Shown piece by piece: positions 8,547 through 15,046 of a stretch of DNA of 24,988 nucleotides. The stretch spans positions 1 through 24,988 of the forward strand of contig CANQDB010000009.1 in NCBI GenBank assembly GCA_947591175.1. The letters run 5' to 3'. Under the pieces are notes generated by a model. It was not told where the DNA came from. It did not search any database and saw nothing but the letters and a program-made list of their open reading frames with translations. Every line of letters starts with the position of its first letter. Position 1 is the first letter of the stretch. The position numbers and the translations under genes were made by a program. The DNA comes from an uncultured Bacilli bacterium (GTDB taxonomy: Bacteria > Bacillota_I > Bacilli_A > RF39 > UBA660).

Positions 8547-8569
8547 AAGGCATCACTCCCTTCTCGAAT

Positions 8570-9757
8570 TTAAAATGTAAGTTCACAGATTCTTTGTCCT
8601 ACAGAATCAACAAAATCACCAATTCCAGGCCACGACATAATTAAATTAACAATAAGTGGTAGAAAAAAAATACCAATAGTACAAATAGCACGTTTAACAA
8701 AACTACTAGTTGCTTTCTGTAAAGCTTCGCGATCATTCGAAATAACGGCTTTACCGAAATCTAAAGATCCAAAAATTATAAGTAAAATTGGAGCAATAAT
8801 ACGAATCCAGTCATATATCGTATTAGCAATATTAAAAATATCAGAATACATTGTATCACAATAATCTTCTGAAGTTAAAGTATTACCACCCCAACTAGAA
8901 TTTGAATAATCGTTATTTCTAGAATTTTTGCCAGCAAGTACTGATCGTCTATATGCATTATTATAAGCATCCATTGCTTCTTGAGGAATATTAGCCTCAT
9001 CAAGTTTTTTGGAATATTTTTCCTCAGCTTTATCGTGACTACCAGTAATTTCATCTATCGAACTTTGAATAGAGTTAAAAGGACTACAATTTTGGAAAGC
9101 AGCATACTCCGTTTGCTTATTTGTAAGACTATTAAGATAATCAGTATATTCATTAAGCAAATCAAAATGTGTATCATAAGAGCAACTATTTAGATCATCA
9201 CAATTTCTTAATCTAGTTTCTCTATTTTGTAGTGCCTTCACCATATTTTGTAATTCTTTAGAACCACCATTTTTCCATTTACTATTATCACAACTATTTT
9301 CGTATTTTATAGTTACATCAACTATTTTATTAGAACCACGATTAACAACAGGAATAGATTTGATAGTTCCATTAACAAGGTCTGATTCTTTAAACGTACA
9401 TACAACACTTTTAGCATTTGCGCTCAAAGAACAAGAGGAATAAACAGAATCTTTTGGATATAGTTCATAAACATTGTGTATAGAACCACCATATAAAGAA
9501 TCAGCAAAAATAGAATTATCATCATAATATTTCTTTTTAGCACTATCTATTTGGAGAGTTACTTTTACCATTCCCTGAGAATCTGGTGGAGCAAAAGAAA
9601 CATTAATATCTTCTGGATCAAAATCTGATTTTTTTCCATTAATCCAATCTTCAACAGTATCAAAAATGCCCCCGAATGCATAAACTTGCGTTGGAACAAT
9701 AAAAATACAAATCGATAAAATTAAAAATATATATTTATAAATTGAATTAAATTTCAT
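8570..9757 (-). CDS. secreted ectodomain fused to a C-terminal VirB2/TrbC-like pilin module
   Basis: The protein has 395 residues. A signal peptide (1-27, likely cleaved after VYA) leads an extracytoplasmic region (28-310) with a beta-rich first half, a helical second half and about eight cysteines. At the C-terminus (about 312-380) are two membrane segments around a short basic loop, GSLDFGKAVISND ... VKRAI. This aligns without gaps to the VirB2-like protein encoded at 11073-11420, with about 22 identities over 46 positions. Family knowledge suggests the pilin module inserts in the membrane or pilus. The large ectodomain is not a normal VirB2 feature, so its role is open (adhesion, pilus base or cap). 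It has its own promoter and AGAGGTG before ATG 9757, and leads the virB6-virB4 unit. Confidence 0.78.
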   Translation of the reverse strand: MKFNSIYKYIFLILSICIFIVPTQVYAFGGIFDTVEDWINGKKSDFDPEDINVSFAPPDSQGMVKVTLQIDSAKKKYYDDNSIFADSLYGGSIHNVYELYPKDSVYSSCSLSANAKSVVCTFKESDLVNGTIKSIPVVNRGSNKIVDVTIKYENSCDNSKWKNGGSKELQNMVKALQNRETRLRNCDDLNSCSYDTHFDLLNEYTDYLNSLTNKQTEYAAFQNCSPFNSIQSSIDEITGSHDKAEEKYSKKLDEANIPQEAMDAYNNAYRRSVLAGKNSRNNDYSNSSWGGNTLTSEDYCDTMYSDIFNIANTIYDWIRIIAPILLIIFGSLDFGKAVISNDREALQKATSSFVKRAICTIGIFFLPLIVNLIMSWPGIGDFVDSVGQRICELTF

Positions 9758-9794
9758 AATTCACCTCTTAATAGACAAAACCACTACTATAAAC

Positions 9795-9822
9795 ATTATA
9801 ACATAAAAAGGGACATTAGCAA
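9795..9822 (-). promoter_or_regulatory. candidate promoter for the VirB2-fusion/virB6/virB4 unit
   Basis: TTGCTA (9817-9822) and a perfect TATAAT (9795-9800) are separated by 16 bases, about 40 bases upstream of ATG 9757. It lies just after a strong bidirectional terminator, so the downstream T4SS genes appear to start their transcript here. Confidence 0.65.
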
Positions 9823-9864
9823 TTAATAATTTAGATTATTTACTCAACAAAATCAACGAATTGT

Positions 9865-9890
9865 AAAAGTTCTCTTAAAAGAGAACTTTT
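9865..9890. terminator. Rho-independent terminator, symmetrical
   Basis: A perfect 12-bp inverted repeat (aaaagttctctt / aagagaactttt) with a 2-base centre begins 9 bases after the stop of the 366-residue protein. The arms end in A4/T4, so it could act on both strands. No plus-strand gene needs it here. Confidence 0.8.
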
Positions 9891-9898
9891 AAACATAT

Positions 9899-10999
9899 TT
9901 ATTCGATAACGTAAGGATCGTCTCCTGTACCACTTCCACCTTTATAAATAAAGTTTCTATTTAAGTGAATTACAGGACGAATATCCGCAACAAGACTTGC
10001 TGTCTCCGCATGAGCAATTCCATTTTTTACTTGATAAACCCAGTAGGTATTTAATGTATTAGCTGTGGCAGTCCACCAATTTCGACTAAACACTCGAGAC
10101 ATATAATTATAATTTTGGCAACTGTATTCACCAGGAGCACAACTTGTATCTAAACTAACATTATAATAGTCATATACTGGAAGTAAACCAATAGGATCGC
10201 TAAAAGTCGTAGAACATTCTGCAGTTCCATCAAATACTGTTACATCATAATTACGTTTACCAATGCAAATATCATAAGTAACAATATTAGATTTCATCGA
10301 ATCTGTAAACTTCTTATCATAATAATTAAGCAAATACGAACGAACCCTACTGCGTTCGTAATCGTTTATTCCAGAATTGTCTTGTGTTTCATTATTAAAA
10401 CGATTATCCCAAGCGATAATATCATCTTTTGAATCTATACTATCGGCATAAATCAATACTACTTCACCATTGTTATCTACTTTAACAATACGCCAAAGCT
10501 TTCCCCCGATGTAAGTTATATTACTAGGTCTTTCGCCACGAAATACATGTTCACCATTCCACTCATATAAACCACTATAATCTGAAGATATCTCTCCAGT
10601 GGTCTTTAAAATATGCTCTGCTAAAGTTTCAGTTTTATAATCTTCACCACATTCCAAATAAGGAGTATAAACGTAAGTACCTCTTACATTAGATACTACT
10701 ACATAACCACTACAAAGAGTATCTTCGTCCCCAGTCATATCAGCAAATGAATCAAGTAATTCCTCATTTATTAAAGTAGACGCTTCTATTCTTTCTTCAT
10801 CGCCATCGTCTTGCGGAAGTAAATCTTTATGATCTTCATAATATTTGATAGCTGAAGACTTTAATTTATCTTCTATTTGAGTATACGTTAAAGTATGATT
10901 TTGAAACAAGAAGAAAATACATACAATTGCGATTATTAGAATAAGAACTCCGACAAATCCACCTAAAATAAAAATCATTTTTTTCTTTTCTGCATCCAT
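9899..10999 (-). CDS. membrane-anchored surface protein with DUF6273-like domain
   Basis: The protein has 366 residues. A transmembrane anchor (about 8-32) is followed by a short region with one cysteine pair (C96, C117, the latter in PYLECGEDYKTE). A C-terminal domain (about 160-366) opens with GGKLWRIVKVDNNG, contains NWWTATA and ends IRPVIHLN ... GTGDDPYVIE. This is the pattern I associate with DUF6273-type modules of Firmicute surface proteins, function unknown. The same anchor, cysteine pair and module occur in the 616-residue protein of the Tad block (21391-23241), so the two are paralogues. It forms a one-gene unit between two terminators, with a promoter at 11028-11056. A role as a pilus-associated or adhesive protein is inference. 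ATG 10999 follows AGAAGG. Confidence 0.72.
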   Translation of the reverse strand: MDAEKKKMIFILGGFVGVLILIIAIVCIFFLFQNHTLTYTQIEDKLKSSAIKYYEDHKDLLPQDDGDEERIEASTLINEELLDSFADMTGDEDTLCSGYVVVSNVRGTYVYTPYLECGEDYKTETLAEHILKTTGEISSDYSGLYEWNGEHVFRGERPSNITYIGGKLWRIVKVDNNGEVVLIYADSIDSKDDIIAWDNRFNNETQDNSGINDYERSRVRSYLLNYYDKKFTDSMKSNIVTYDICIGKRNYDVTVFDGTAECSTTFSDPIGLLPVYDYYNVSLDTSCAPGEYSCQNYNYMSRVFSRNWWTATANTLNTYWVYQVKNGIAHAETASLVADIRPVIHLNRNFIYKGGSGTGDDPYVIE

Positions 11000-11027
11000 A
11001 GTAAACCTTCTTTCCTAAACTATCTTT

Positions 11028-11056
11028 ATTATAGCAAAAAAAAAACAGGGTTACAA
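11028..11056 (-). promoter_or_regulatory. candidate promoter overlapping the pilin terminator
   Basis: TATAAT (11028-11033) and TTGTAA (11051-11056) are separated by 17 bases. The -35 element lies inside the terminator hairpin of the upstream pilin gene, and the spacer is mostly its T-run. It would drive only the 366-residue protein. Confidence 0.55.
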
Positions 11057-11062
11057 GAACCC
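11036..11062 (-). terminator. strong Rho-independent terminator after the VirB2-like pilin
   Basis: Minus strand: GGGTT-CTTGT-AACCC, then TG and ten T residues. It starts 11 bases after the pilin stop codon. A pilin with its own strong promoter and terminator fits high-level, separate expression. Confidence 0.88.
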
Positions 11063-11072
11063 ATATTAATAA

Positions 11073-11420
11073 TTAATTACCATCGTCGTCTTTGACAGCT
11101 CCACCCATTGGATCATTCCAACAAGCACTCCAACTATCAGTACCTGCAATAGAAACATCAAACATTCCCATCAACAATGTAACGATAGTTGCAACAAAGA
11201 ATACAGCTACAGCTGCAATAGCACGCTTAACTAACTTTCCAGTCGCACCCTTAATTTCCTTATCATCACTTGATAAAACTGCTTTACCTAAGTCGATTGA
11301 CCCCATTACAATCAAAATAATTGGGATACCAATTTGAATGATTGGGAAAATACCATTTTTAACAAATGAAACTATCGGTCCAATACCATTACAATTATCT
11401 AGAATTTGAAATAAATCCAT
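11073..11420 (-). CDS. VirB2/TrbC-like T4SS pilin
   Basis: A 115-residue protein with two transmembrane helices (about 23-42 and 66-86) around a short charged loop, GSIDLGKAVLSSDD ... VKRAI. The size, topology and GK-containing loop are those of VirB2/TrbC-type subunits of Gram-positive T4SSs. There is no cleavable signal peptide. One cysteine lies near each end (C10, C100), possibly allowing subunit linkage. It carries the best expression signals of the window: GGGAGG before ATG 11420, a consensus promoter and a strong terminator, as expected for an abundant structural subunit. It lies directly after the Tad-type genes. The closest relative visible here is the C-terminal module of the 395-residue protein. 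Confidence 0.8.
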   Translation of the reverse strand: MDLFQILDNCNGIGPIVSFVKNGIFPIIQIGIPIILIVMGSIDLGKAVLSSDDKEIKGATGKLVKRAIAAVAVFFVATIVTLLMGMFDVSIAGTDSWSACWNDPMGGAVKDDDGN

Positions 11421-11447
11421 TTTTTATACCTCCCTTTGTACAATCTA

Positions 11448-11499
11448 ATCATACTTGCTATTTTTTTGTTTGTCAATAGCAATTGTCAAATGTTGTCAA
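11448..11499 (-). promoter_or_regulatory. strong pilin promoter with two extra upstream TTGACA copies
   Basis: TTGACA (11471-11476), a 17-base spacer and TATGAT (11448-11453) form a near-consensus promoter. Two further TTGACA hexamers lie upstream (11484-11489 and 11494-11499). They could be alternative -35 boxes, an activator or repressor site, or chance in AT-rich DNA. Confidence 0.75.
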
Positions 11500-11509
11500 A
11501 ATCTATTTA

Positions 11510-12532
11510 TTAATTTCCTTTGAAAATATTGAATAATCCACCATTAGTAGCACTGCCATCACCACTTAGAATACCAAGTTTAGTAAGCATATCAGAAATG
11601 GTAGTATTTTTAATACGATCGTTTAGTGGTGGCAAGTTATAGAATATCTTAGCCTTTGCTTCATACTCTAAATCATTAATATCTGTCTGATTTAATAGAC
11701 TTTGACAAAGGACAATTTTCTTTCCGCGCATTTTTTCAAATATTCGACGATCTCTTCGCATTAATTTATTAAGGCGAATCATCGATGGTTCAAGTAAATA
11801 AATAACATCTGTGCAAGCTTCTTCTTGATTTGAGTCATTTAAATCGACCAACACAATATTTTTATCTTGATGTTTCATAACTTCTGTCGGAAATTGCTCG
11901 GCATTTACTGAAACCATATCCTTTTCTTGAAAATATTGGAAATCTCTCTTATTAAGTTCAATTGCCGCTACCGACAAACCGCGACCTTCTAAATTCTTTT
12001 TTATCATGTATGTTAACGTAGTTGCTCCAGCATGATCTGTAAGATTTTTAATACCCAAAATATTCATACCAGAAGTGACGTTAATAATTGTATTATTTAC
12101 TTCACCACTTTCATTATTTCTAGGCATCGCGATTCCAGGCTGCATTTGACCAAGCTGATGAATATGCGCAACATCTCGATAACTATTCGGATGTGAATAC
12201 AAATATTGAAGTCCTTCTAAATTCGTTGTAAAATTATAAATTCCCATCGAAATCAACTGTGACAAAAATGCATTAGAAGTACATTCTTGATCTCCTGGAG
12301 GTAATAAAAGAATGATTTTATCTACCTCTAAAGACATCGATAATTTTTGTAAATTTTGTAAATTCTTATAATCTTTAATCGCCGTCAAATCCAAAATCAT
12401 TTTACCAAAGTAAAAATTTTGAAACATGCTGATCAATTCATCGACATCGAATTGTCCATTTAGACTTTTTATAATATCGATATCTAATCCTGCCACGACA
12501 GCTTGTTGTTCATTTGTTATGATTACATTCAT
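11510..12532 (-). CDS. tadZ: TadZ/CpaE-like ATPase-fold protein with degenerate P-loop
   Basis: The protein has 340 residues. Residues 1-120 look like the receiver-like (ARD) domain of TadZ/CpaE. A linker follows, then a MinD/ParA-like domain from about 146. At the P-loop position it reads TDHAGATT (165-172), where the family has KGGxGKTT: both lysines are missing while G-x-TT remains, so ATP hydrolysis is doubtful. VLVDLND (227-233) sits where Walker B belongs. TadZ/CpaE localises the Tad apparatus at the membrane or pole. The gene ends its unit before the T4SS pilin promoter. Start ATG 12532 follows AAAGGGTGATAAT. The call rests on domain order and context. Confidence 0.72.
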   Translation of the reverse strand: MNVIITNEQQAVVAGLDIDIIKSLNGQFDVDELISMFQNFYFGKMILDLTAIKDYKNLQNLQKLSMSLEVDKIILLLPPGDQECTSNAFLSQLISMGIYNFTTNLEGLQYLYSHPNSYRDVAHIHQLGQMQPGIAMPRNNESGEVNNTIINVTSGMNILGIKNLTDHAGATTLTYMIKKNLEGRGLSVAAIELNKRDFQYFQEKDMVSVNAEQFPTEVMKHQDKNIVLVDLNDSNQEEACTDVIYLLEPSMIRLNKLMRRDRRIFEKMRGKKIVLCQSLLNQTDINDLEYEAKAKIFYNLPPLNDRIKNTTISDMLTKLGILSGDGSATNGGLFNIFKGN

Positions 12533-12564
12533 ATTATCACCCTTTTATTTCTTCATATCTATTA

Positions 12565-13089
12565 TCAATTACAGAATAAATAGCCTCCACCGGTCTCTGT
12601 ATTCGTTCCAGAAGAGTAAACAGTCTTAGTTTCACCACTTACTGCAAACACATTAGATAATGCCGGAAGTAACTTATCGATAATTGGAAATTTAATTTGA
12701 ACGAAAGTGATAATACCGTAATGAGCACCTACATACTGAGCACCTAAGTTTTGAGAATTATGGGTACCCTCACACACTGATTGAGAACAATAACCACCAG
12801 GTTGTTTAACATATCCTACAGGACAGTTGAACTCCGGTGTATTATAACCAACCTGATTCAAATACGTTTGAATTTGTCCACAAGCTGTCGCACTATCCGT
12901 GCCATCACCACACATTTGATTATCACCTACGCCTGTTAACCCCTCGTTCTTTTCGATAATACTTATTATCTCATTTTTAACCCGGAACGCCTTCGTATAG
13001 TTAACAGTAAATGCTAAATAAGAATTTACGAGCAACAAGAAAATAATGATGAACTGAATACTCATTGCTCCACCAATCGCTTCTCTCAC
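12565..13089 (-). CDS. TadE-like pseudopilin, Cys-containing
   Basis: The protein has 174 residues. A short leader (MREAIGG) is followed by a transmembrane helix (about 10-29), then a helical stretch and an extracytoplasmic part with six cysteines (60, 70, 89, 101, 106, 173). This is the shape of TadE/TadF pseudopilins, which prime or cap the Flp pilus, but sequence identity with them is not something I can judge by eye. The start is GTG 13089 with AGGTAGGTGA upstream. Its first six residues resemble those of the neighbouring 60-residue protein (MKEATG versus MREAIG), which hints at common processing or common membrane targeting. It lies 10 bases after that gene and 32 bases before tadZ. Confidence 0.65.
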   Translation of the reverse strand: MREAIGGAMSIQFIIIFLLLVNSYLAFTVNYTKAFRVKNEIISIIEKNEGLTGVGDNQMCGDGTDSATACGQIQTYLNQVGYNTPEFNCPVGYVKQPGGYCSQSVCEGTHNSQNLGAQYVGAHYGIITFVQIKFPIIDKLLPALSNVFAVSGETKTVYSSGTNTETGGGYLFCN

Positions 13090-13099
13090 GATTTGTCAC

Positions 13100-13282
13100 C
13101 TACCTTACACAAACGCCGTTTTCATTTAAATGATAGCCTTCTCCACAAGATTGAATACCATTCCATTGACTTTGAATTGTATTTTGAATTTGTGGCCACA
13201 TAATCCAGAAGAATGCAACGATAGCTCCGATAGCAATAATCGTAACAACCGTCATATTTAACTCTCCAGTCGCCTCTTTCAT
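13100..13282 (-). CDS. small Flp-pilin-like single-pass protein
   Basis: A 60-residue protein with leader MKEATGEL, a hydrophobic helix (about 10-29) and a short tail with two cysteines (C46, C58). Its size and topology fit the major pilin of a Tad system, and its place next to tadC, a TadE-like gene and tadZ supports that. The class III prepilin signature (Gly then EY) is not obvious, so the pilin role is inferred. ATG 13282 follows AAAGGAG, and a candidate promoter lies just upstream, as expected for a pilin made in excess. Confidence 0.62.
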   Translation of the reverse strand: MKEATGELNMTVVTIIAIGAIVAFFWIMWPQIQNTIQSQWNGIQSCGEGYHLNENGVCVR

Positions 13283-13308
13283 TATTTCAACACTCCTTTC
13301 TATTATTA

Positions 13309-13337
13309 GTTATAACACAAAATGTAAAATTCTACAA
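13309..13337 (-). promoter_or_regulatory. candidate promoter for the small pilin-like gene
   Basis: TTGTAG (13332-13337) and TATAAC (13309-13314) are separated by 17 bases. They lie in the 79-base gap after tadC, about 27 bases upstream of ATG 13282. No terminator is visible in the gap. Confidence 0.45.
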
Positions 13338-13361
13338 CGTAAGAACATTGGACTTTACACA

Positions 13362-14138
13362 TTAGAACATCATCATCATCGATACTAAGATAAGTAGCAT
13401 TACGCCTCCACCAGTTGCAACTAACATGATCATTGTTTGACCTTCCATGTGATCCAAACGTTCCTTATACTTTTGCTCTCTTGCTTTATTTTGTAAAGAT
13501 GATACCGTTCTTGAAAACATTAGTAGTCTTTCTTGTTTCTTTTCCTGACTACCTATTCCAAGACGATATAATAAACGCATCATTCGCATTGAATCACGAA
13601 CGGGATAAGTATTAGCAAATTCCATGTAAGGATCAATACTCGAATCCCCTGCATCGATTCTATCAATTAACGTCCTAAGTCCAGGTTTAAAAATTTCAGG
13701 TGCATCGGCAATAGACTTACCAAGTGCTACTGGCACTGTATAGTGTTGTACTAAAATTTCTAATCCCTTTAAATAGTATGGCAACATAATGTCGATATCA
13801 TGCAAATGAGCTTTATAATATTTTTTTAATTGCGTATAAGATGATTTAAACACCATGTATCCAACACCGATTGATAATACAATAGTAAGTAAGTTTAAGT
13901 CAGATAAGAAGATAAATAAGAATATTGCAGCTGTTAATAGACCATACATAATTCTTTTGTTAAATAGCTCTTGGGGATTTACACTATCTCCATATCTTGC
14001 ATAAATTAAGAACTCGTAATCGTCTTCTTTTAACATTTGGAAATATTGTTCGTTATCTTTGATGAATTTATTACCATCGATCGTATTATTATAAAGTAAG
14101 ACGAAGATAACTATAGCTGAGACAATTAGTACTTCCAT
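13362..14138 (-). CDS. tadC: TadC-like T2SSF-family inner-membrane platform protein
   Basis: The protein has 258 residues, with an N-terminal transmembrane helix, a pair of helices near 68-105, a cytoplasmic helical domain (HDIDIMLPYYLKGLEILVQ ... VPVALGKSIADAP), and a last helix followed by several Met (LVSMMMMF). This is the GspF/TadB/TadC layout. In Tad systems TadB and TadC together form the platform on which the CpaF ATPase works. Its ATG overlaps the TadB stop by one base (TAATG), so synthesis is coupled. It is the last gene of the long Tad unit before a 79-base gap with a new promoter. Confidence 0.85.
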   Translation of the reverse strand: MEVLIVSAIVIFVLLYNNTIDGNKFIKDNEQYFQMLKEDDYEFLIYARYGDSVNPQELFNKRIMYGLLTAAIFLFIFLSDLNLLTIVLSIGVGYMVFKSSYTQLKKYYKAHLHDIDIMLPYYLKGLEILVQHYTVPVALGKSIADAPEIFKPGLRTLIDRIDAGDSSIDPYMEFANTYPVRDSMRMMRLLYRLGIGSQEKKQERLLMFSRTVSSLQNKAREQKYKERLDHMEGQTMIMLVATGGGVMLLILVSMMMMF

Positions 14139-15031
14139 TATTCAGCACCTACATTCTCGTTATAATATTTTTCTCCTTTAAGAAGAAAATAACTATTAAA
14201 TATTAAGATTCCATGAAGTAAAATCTTCATATACCATAAATCGAGGATTTTTAAATACGTTTCATTACCTAATAGATACTGTACTAACATAACCATTAGA
14301 TAAAGCATCATACCATATTTTAAGAACGACTTATGGAAAGTAGCTCTCTCCATTCTATCGCGGTAAACACCTTCGACCAACATATCGATATCGAGTTGCA
14401 TGTTTTCCAGAGATTCTCCAGAATCTTGAGCACCTTCTTTAGTAATTTGTAAGAACAATTGATGCATGTTTTTAACTATGTAGTAGTGATAGATGTTATT
14501 GAAATATTCTAGTGATTCGTCGATCGAACCATTTTCGTAAGCAAGTTCAATCATATGTTGAACATCACCTAAGACAGGTTCTTCAAGGACACCACTCGCT
14601 GCTACTCCTTCCAAAGATTTAACGAAACTTTGGGTTGTAGCAAATTCCATAATCGTATTTGTCGTATAGATTTGAATTTGTTCGAAGATAAATTCACTAT
14701 ACACTCTTTTACACCGTAAGAATGCTAAGTAAGGAATCGTAGCATCGACGATGACGATGTATATAATCGAGATAACGATATTATAGAAATAAAGATAAGA
14801 GACAATTCCTGCAAAAGCTGAAAACATTAACACTTGCGTTAAATATTGCCTTGCGGTATACTCCTGTCCTAATTCTTTCGTTTTCTCTCTTACTAATTTA
14901 AAAGAGTAAGGAGCGAACTTATCATAGACGAGACCTACTTGATCTACGATAAACCGATAAACGTTTTGCCCACGGTAATTACGATAAACGATTACGAATA
15001 ACGCAATTAACAATAATACGAATAATTCCAT
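14138..15031 (-). CDS. tadB: TadB-like T2SSF-family inner-membrane platform protein
   Basis: The protein has 297 residues. It has an N-terminal helix (1-16), a hydrophobic pair about 70-105, a cytoplasmic helical domain with FEQIQIYTTNTIMEFATTQ and TKEGAQDSGESLENMQ, and two C-terminal helices (about 235-285). This matches TadB-type platform proteins. It stands between the CpaF ATPase and TadC with 15 and -1 base spacing, the standard tadABC order. ATG 15031 follows AAAGGATGTGAT. Confidence 0.85.
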   Translation of the reverse strand: MELFVLLLIALFVIVYRNYRGQNVYRFIVDQVGLVYDKFAPYSFKLVREKTKELGQEYTARQYLTQVLMFSAFAGIVSYLYFYNIVISIIYIVIVDATIPYLAFLRCKRVYSEFIFEQIQIYTTNTIMEFATTQSFVKSLEGVAASGVLEEPVLGDVQHMIELAYENGSIDESLEYFNNIYHYYIVKNMHQLFLQITKEGAQDSGESLENMQLDIDMLVEGVYRDRMERATFHKSFLKYGMMLYLMVMLVQYLLGNETYLKILDLWYMKILLHGILIFNSYFLLKGEKYYNENVGAE

Positions 15032-15046
15032 GGTCTATCACATCCT

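Noticed and set aside
9865..9890. CRISPR or repeat array unit
   Set aside because: It is a single palindrome with T-runs after a gene end; no repeated copies with spacers exist in the window.
11092..11337. Plus-strand 81-codon frame opposite the VirB2-like gene
   Set aside because: It mirrors the pilin's hydrophobic codons; the minus-strand gene has promoter, ribosome site and terminator.
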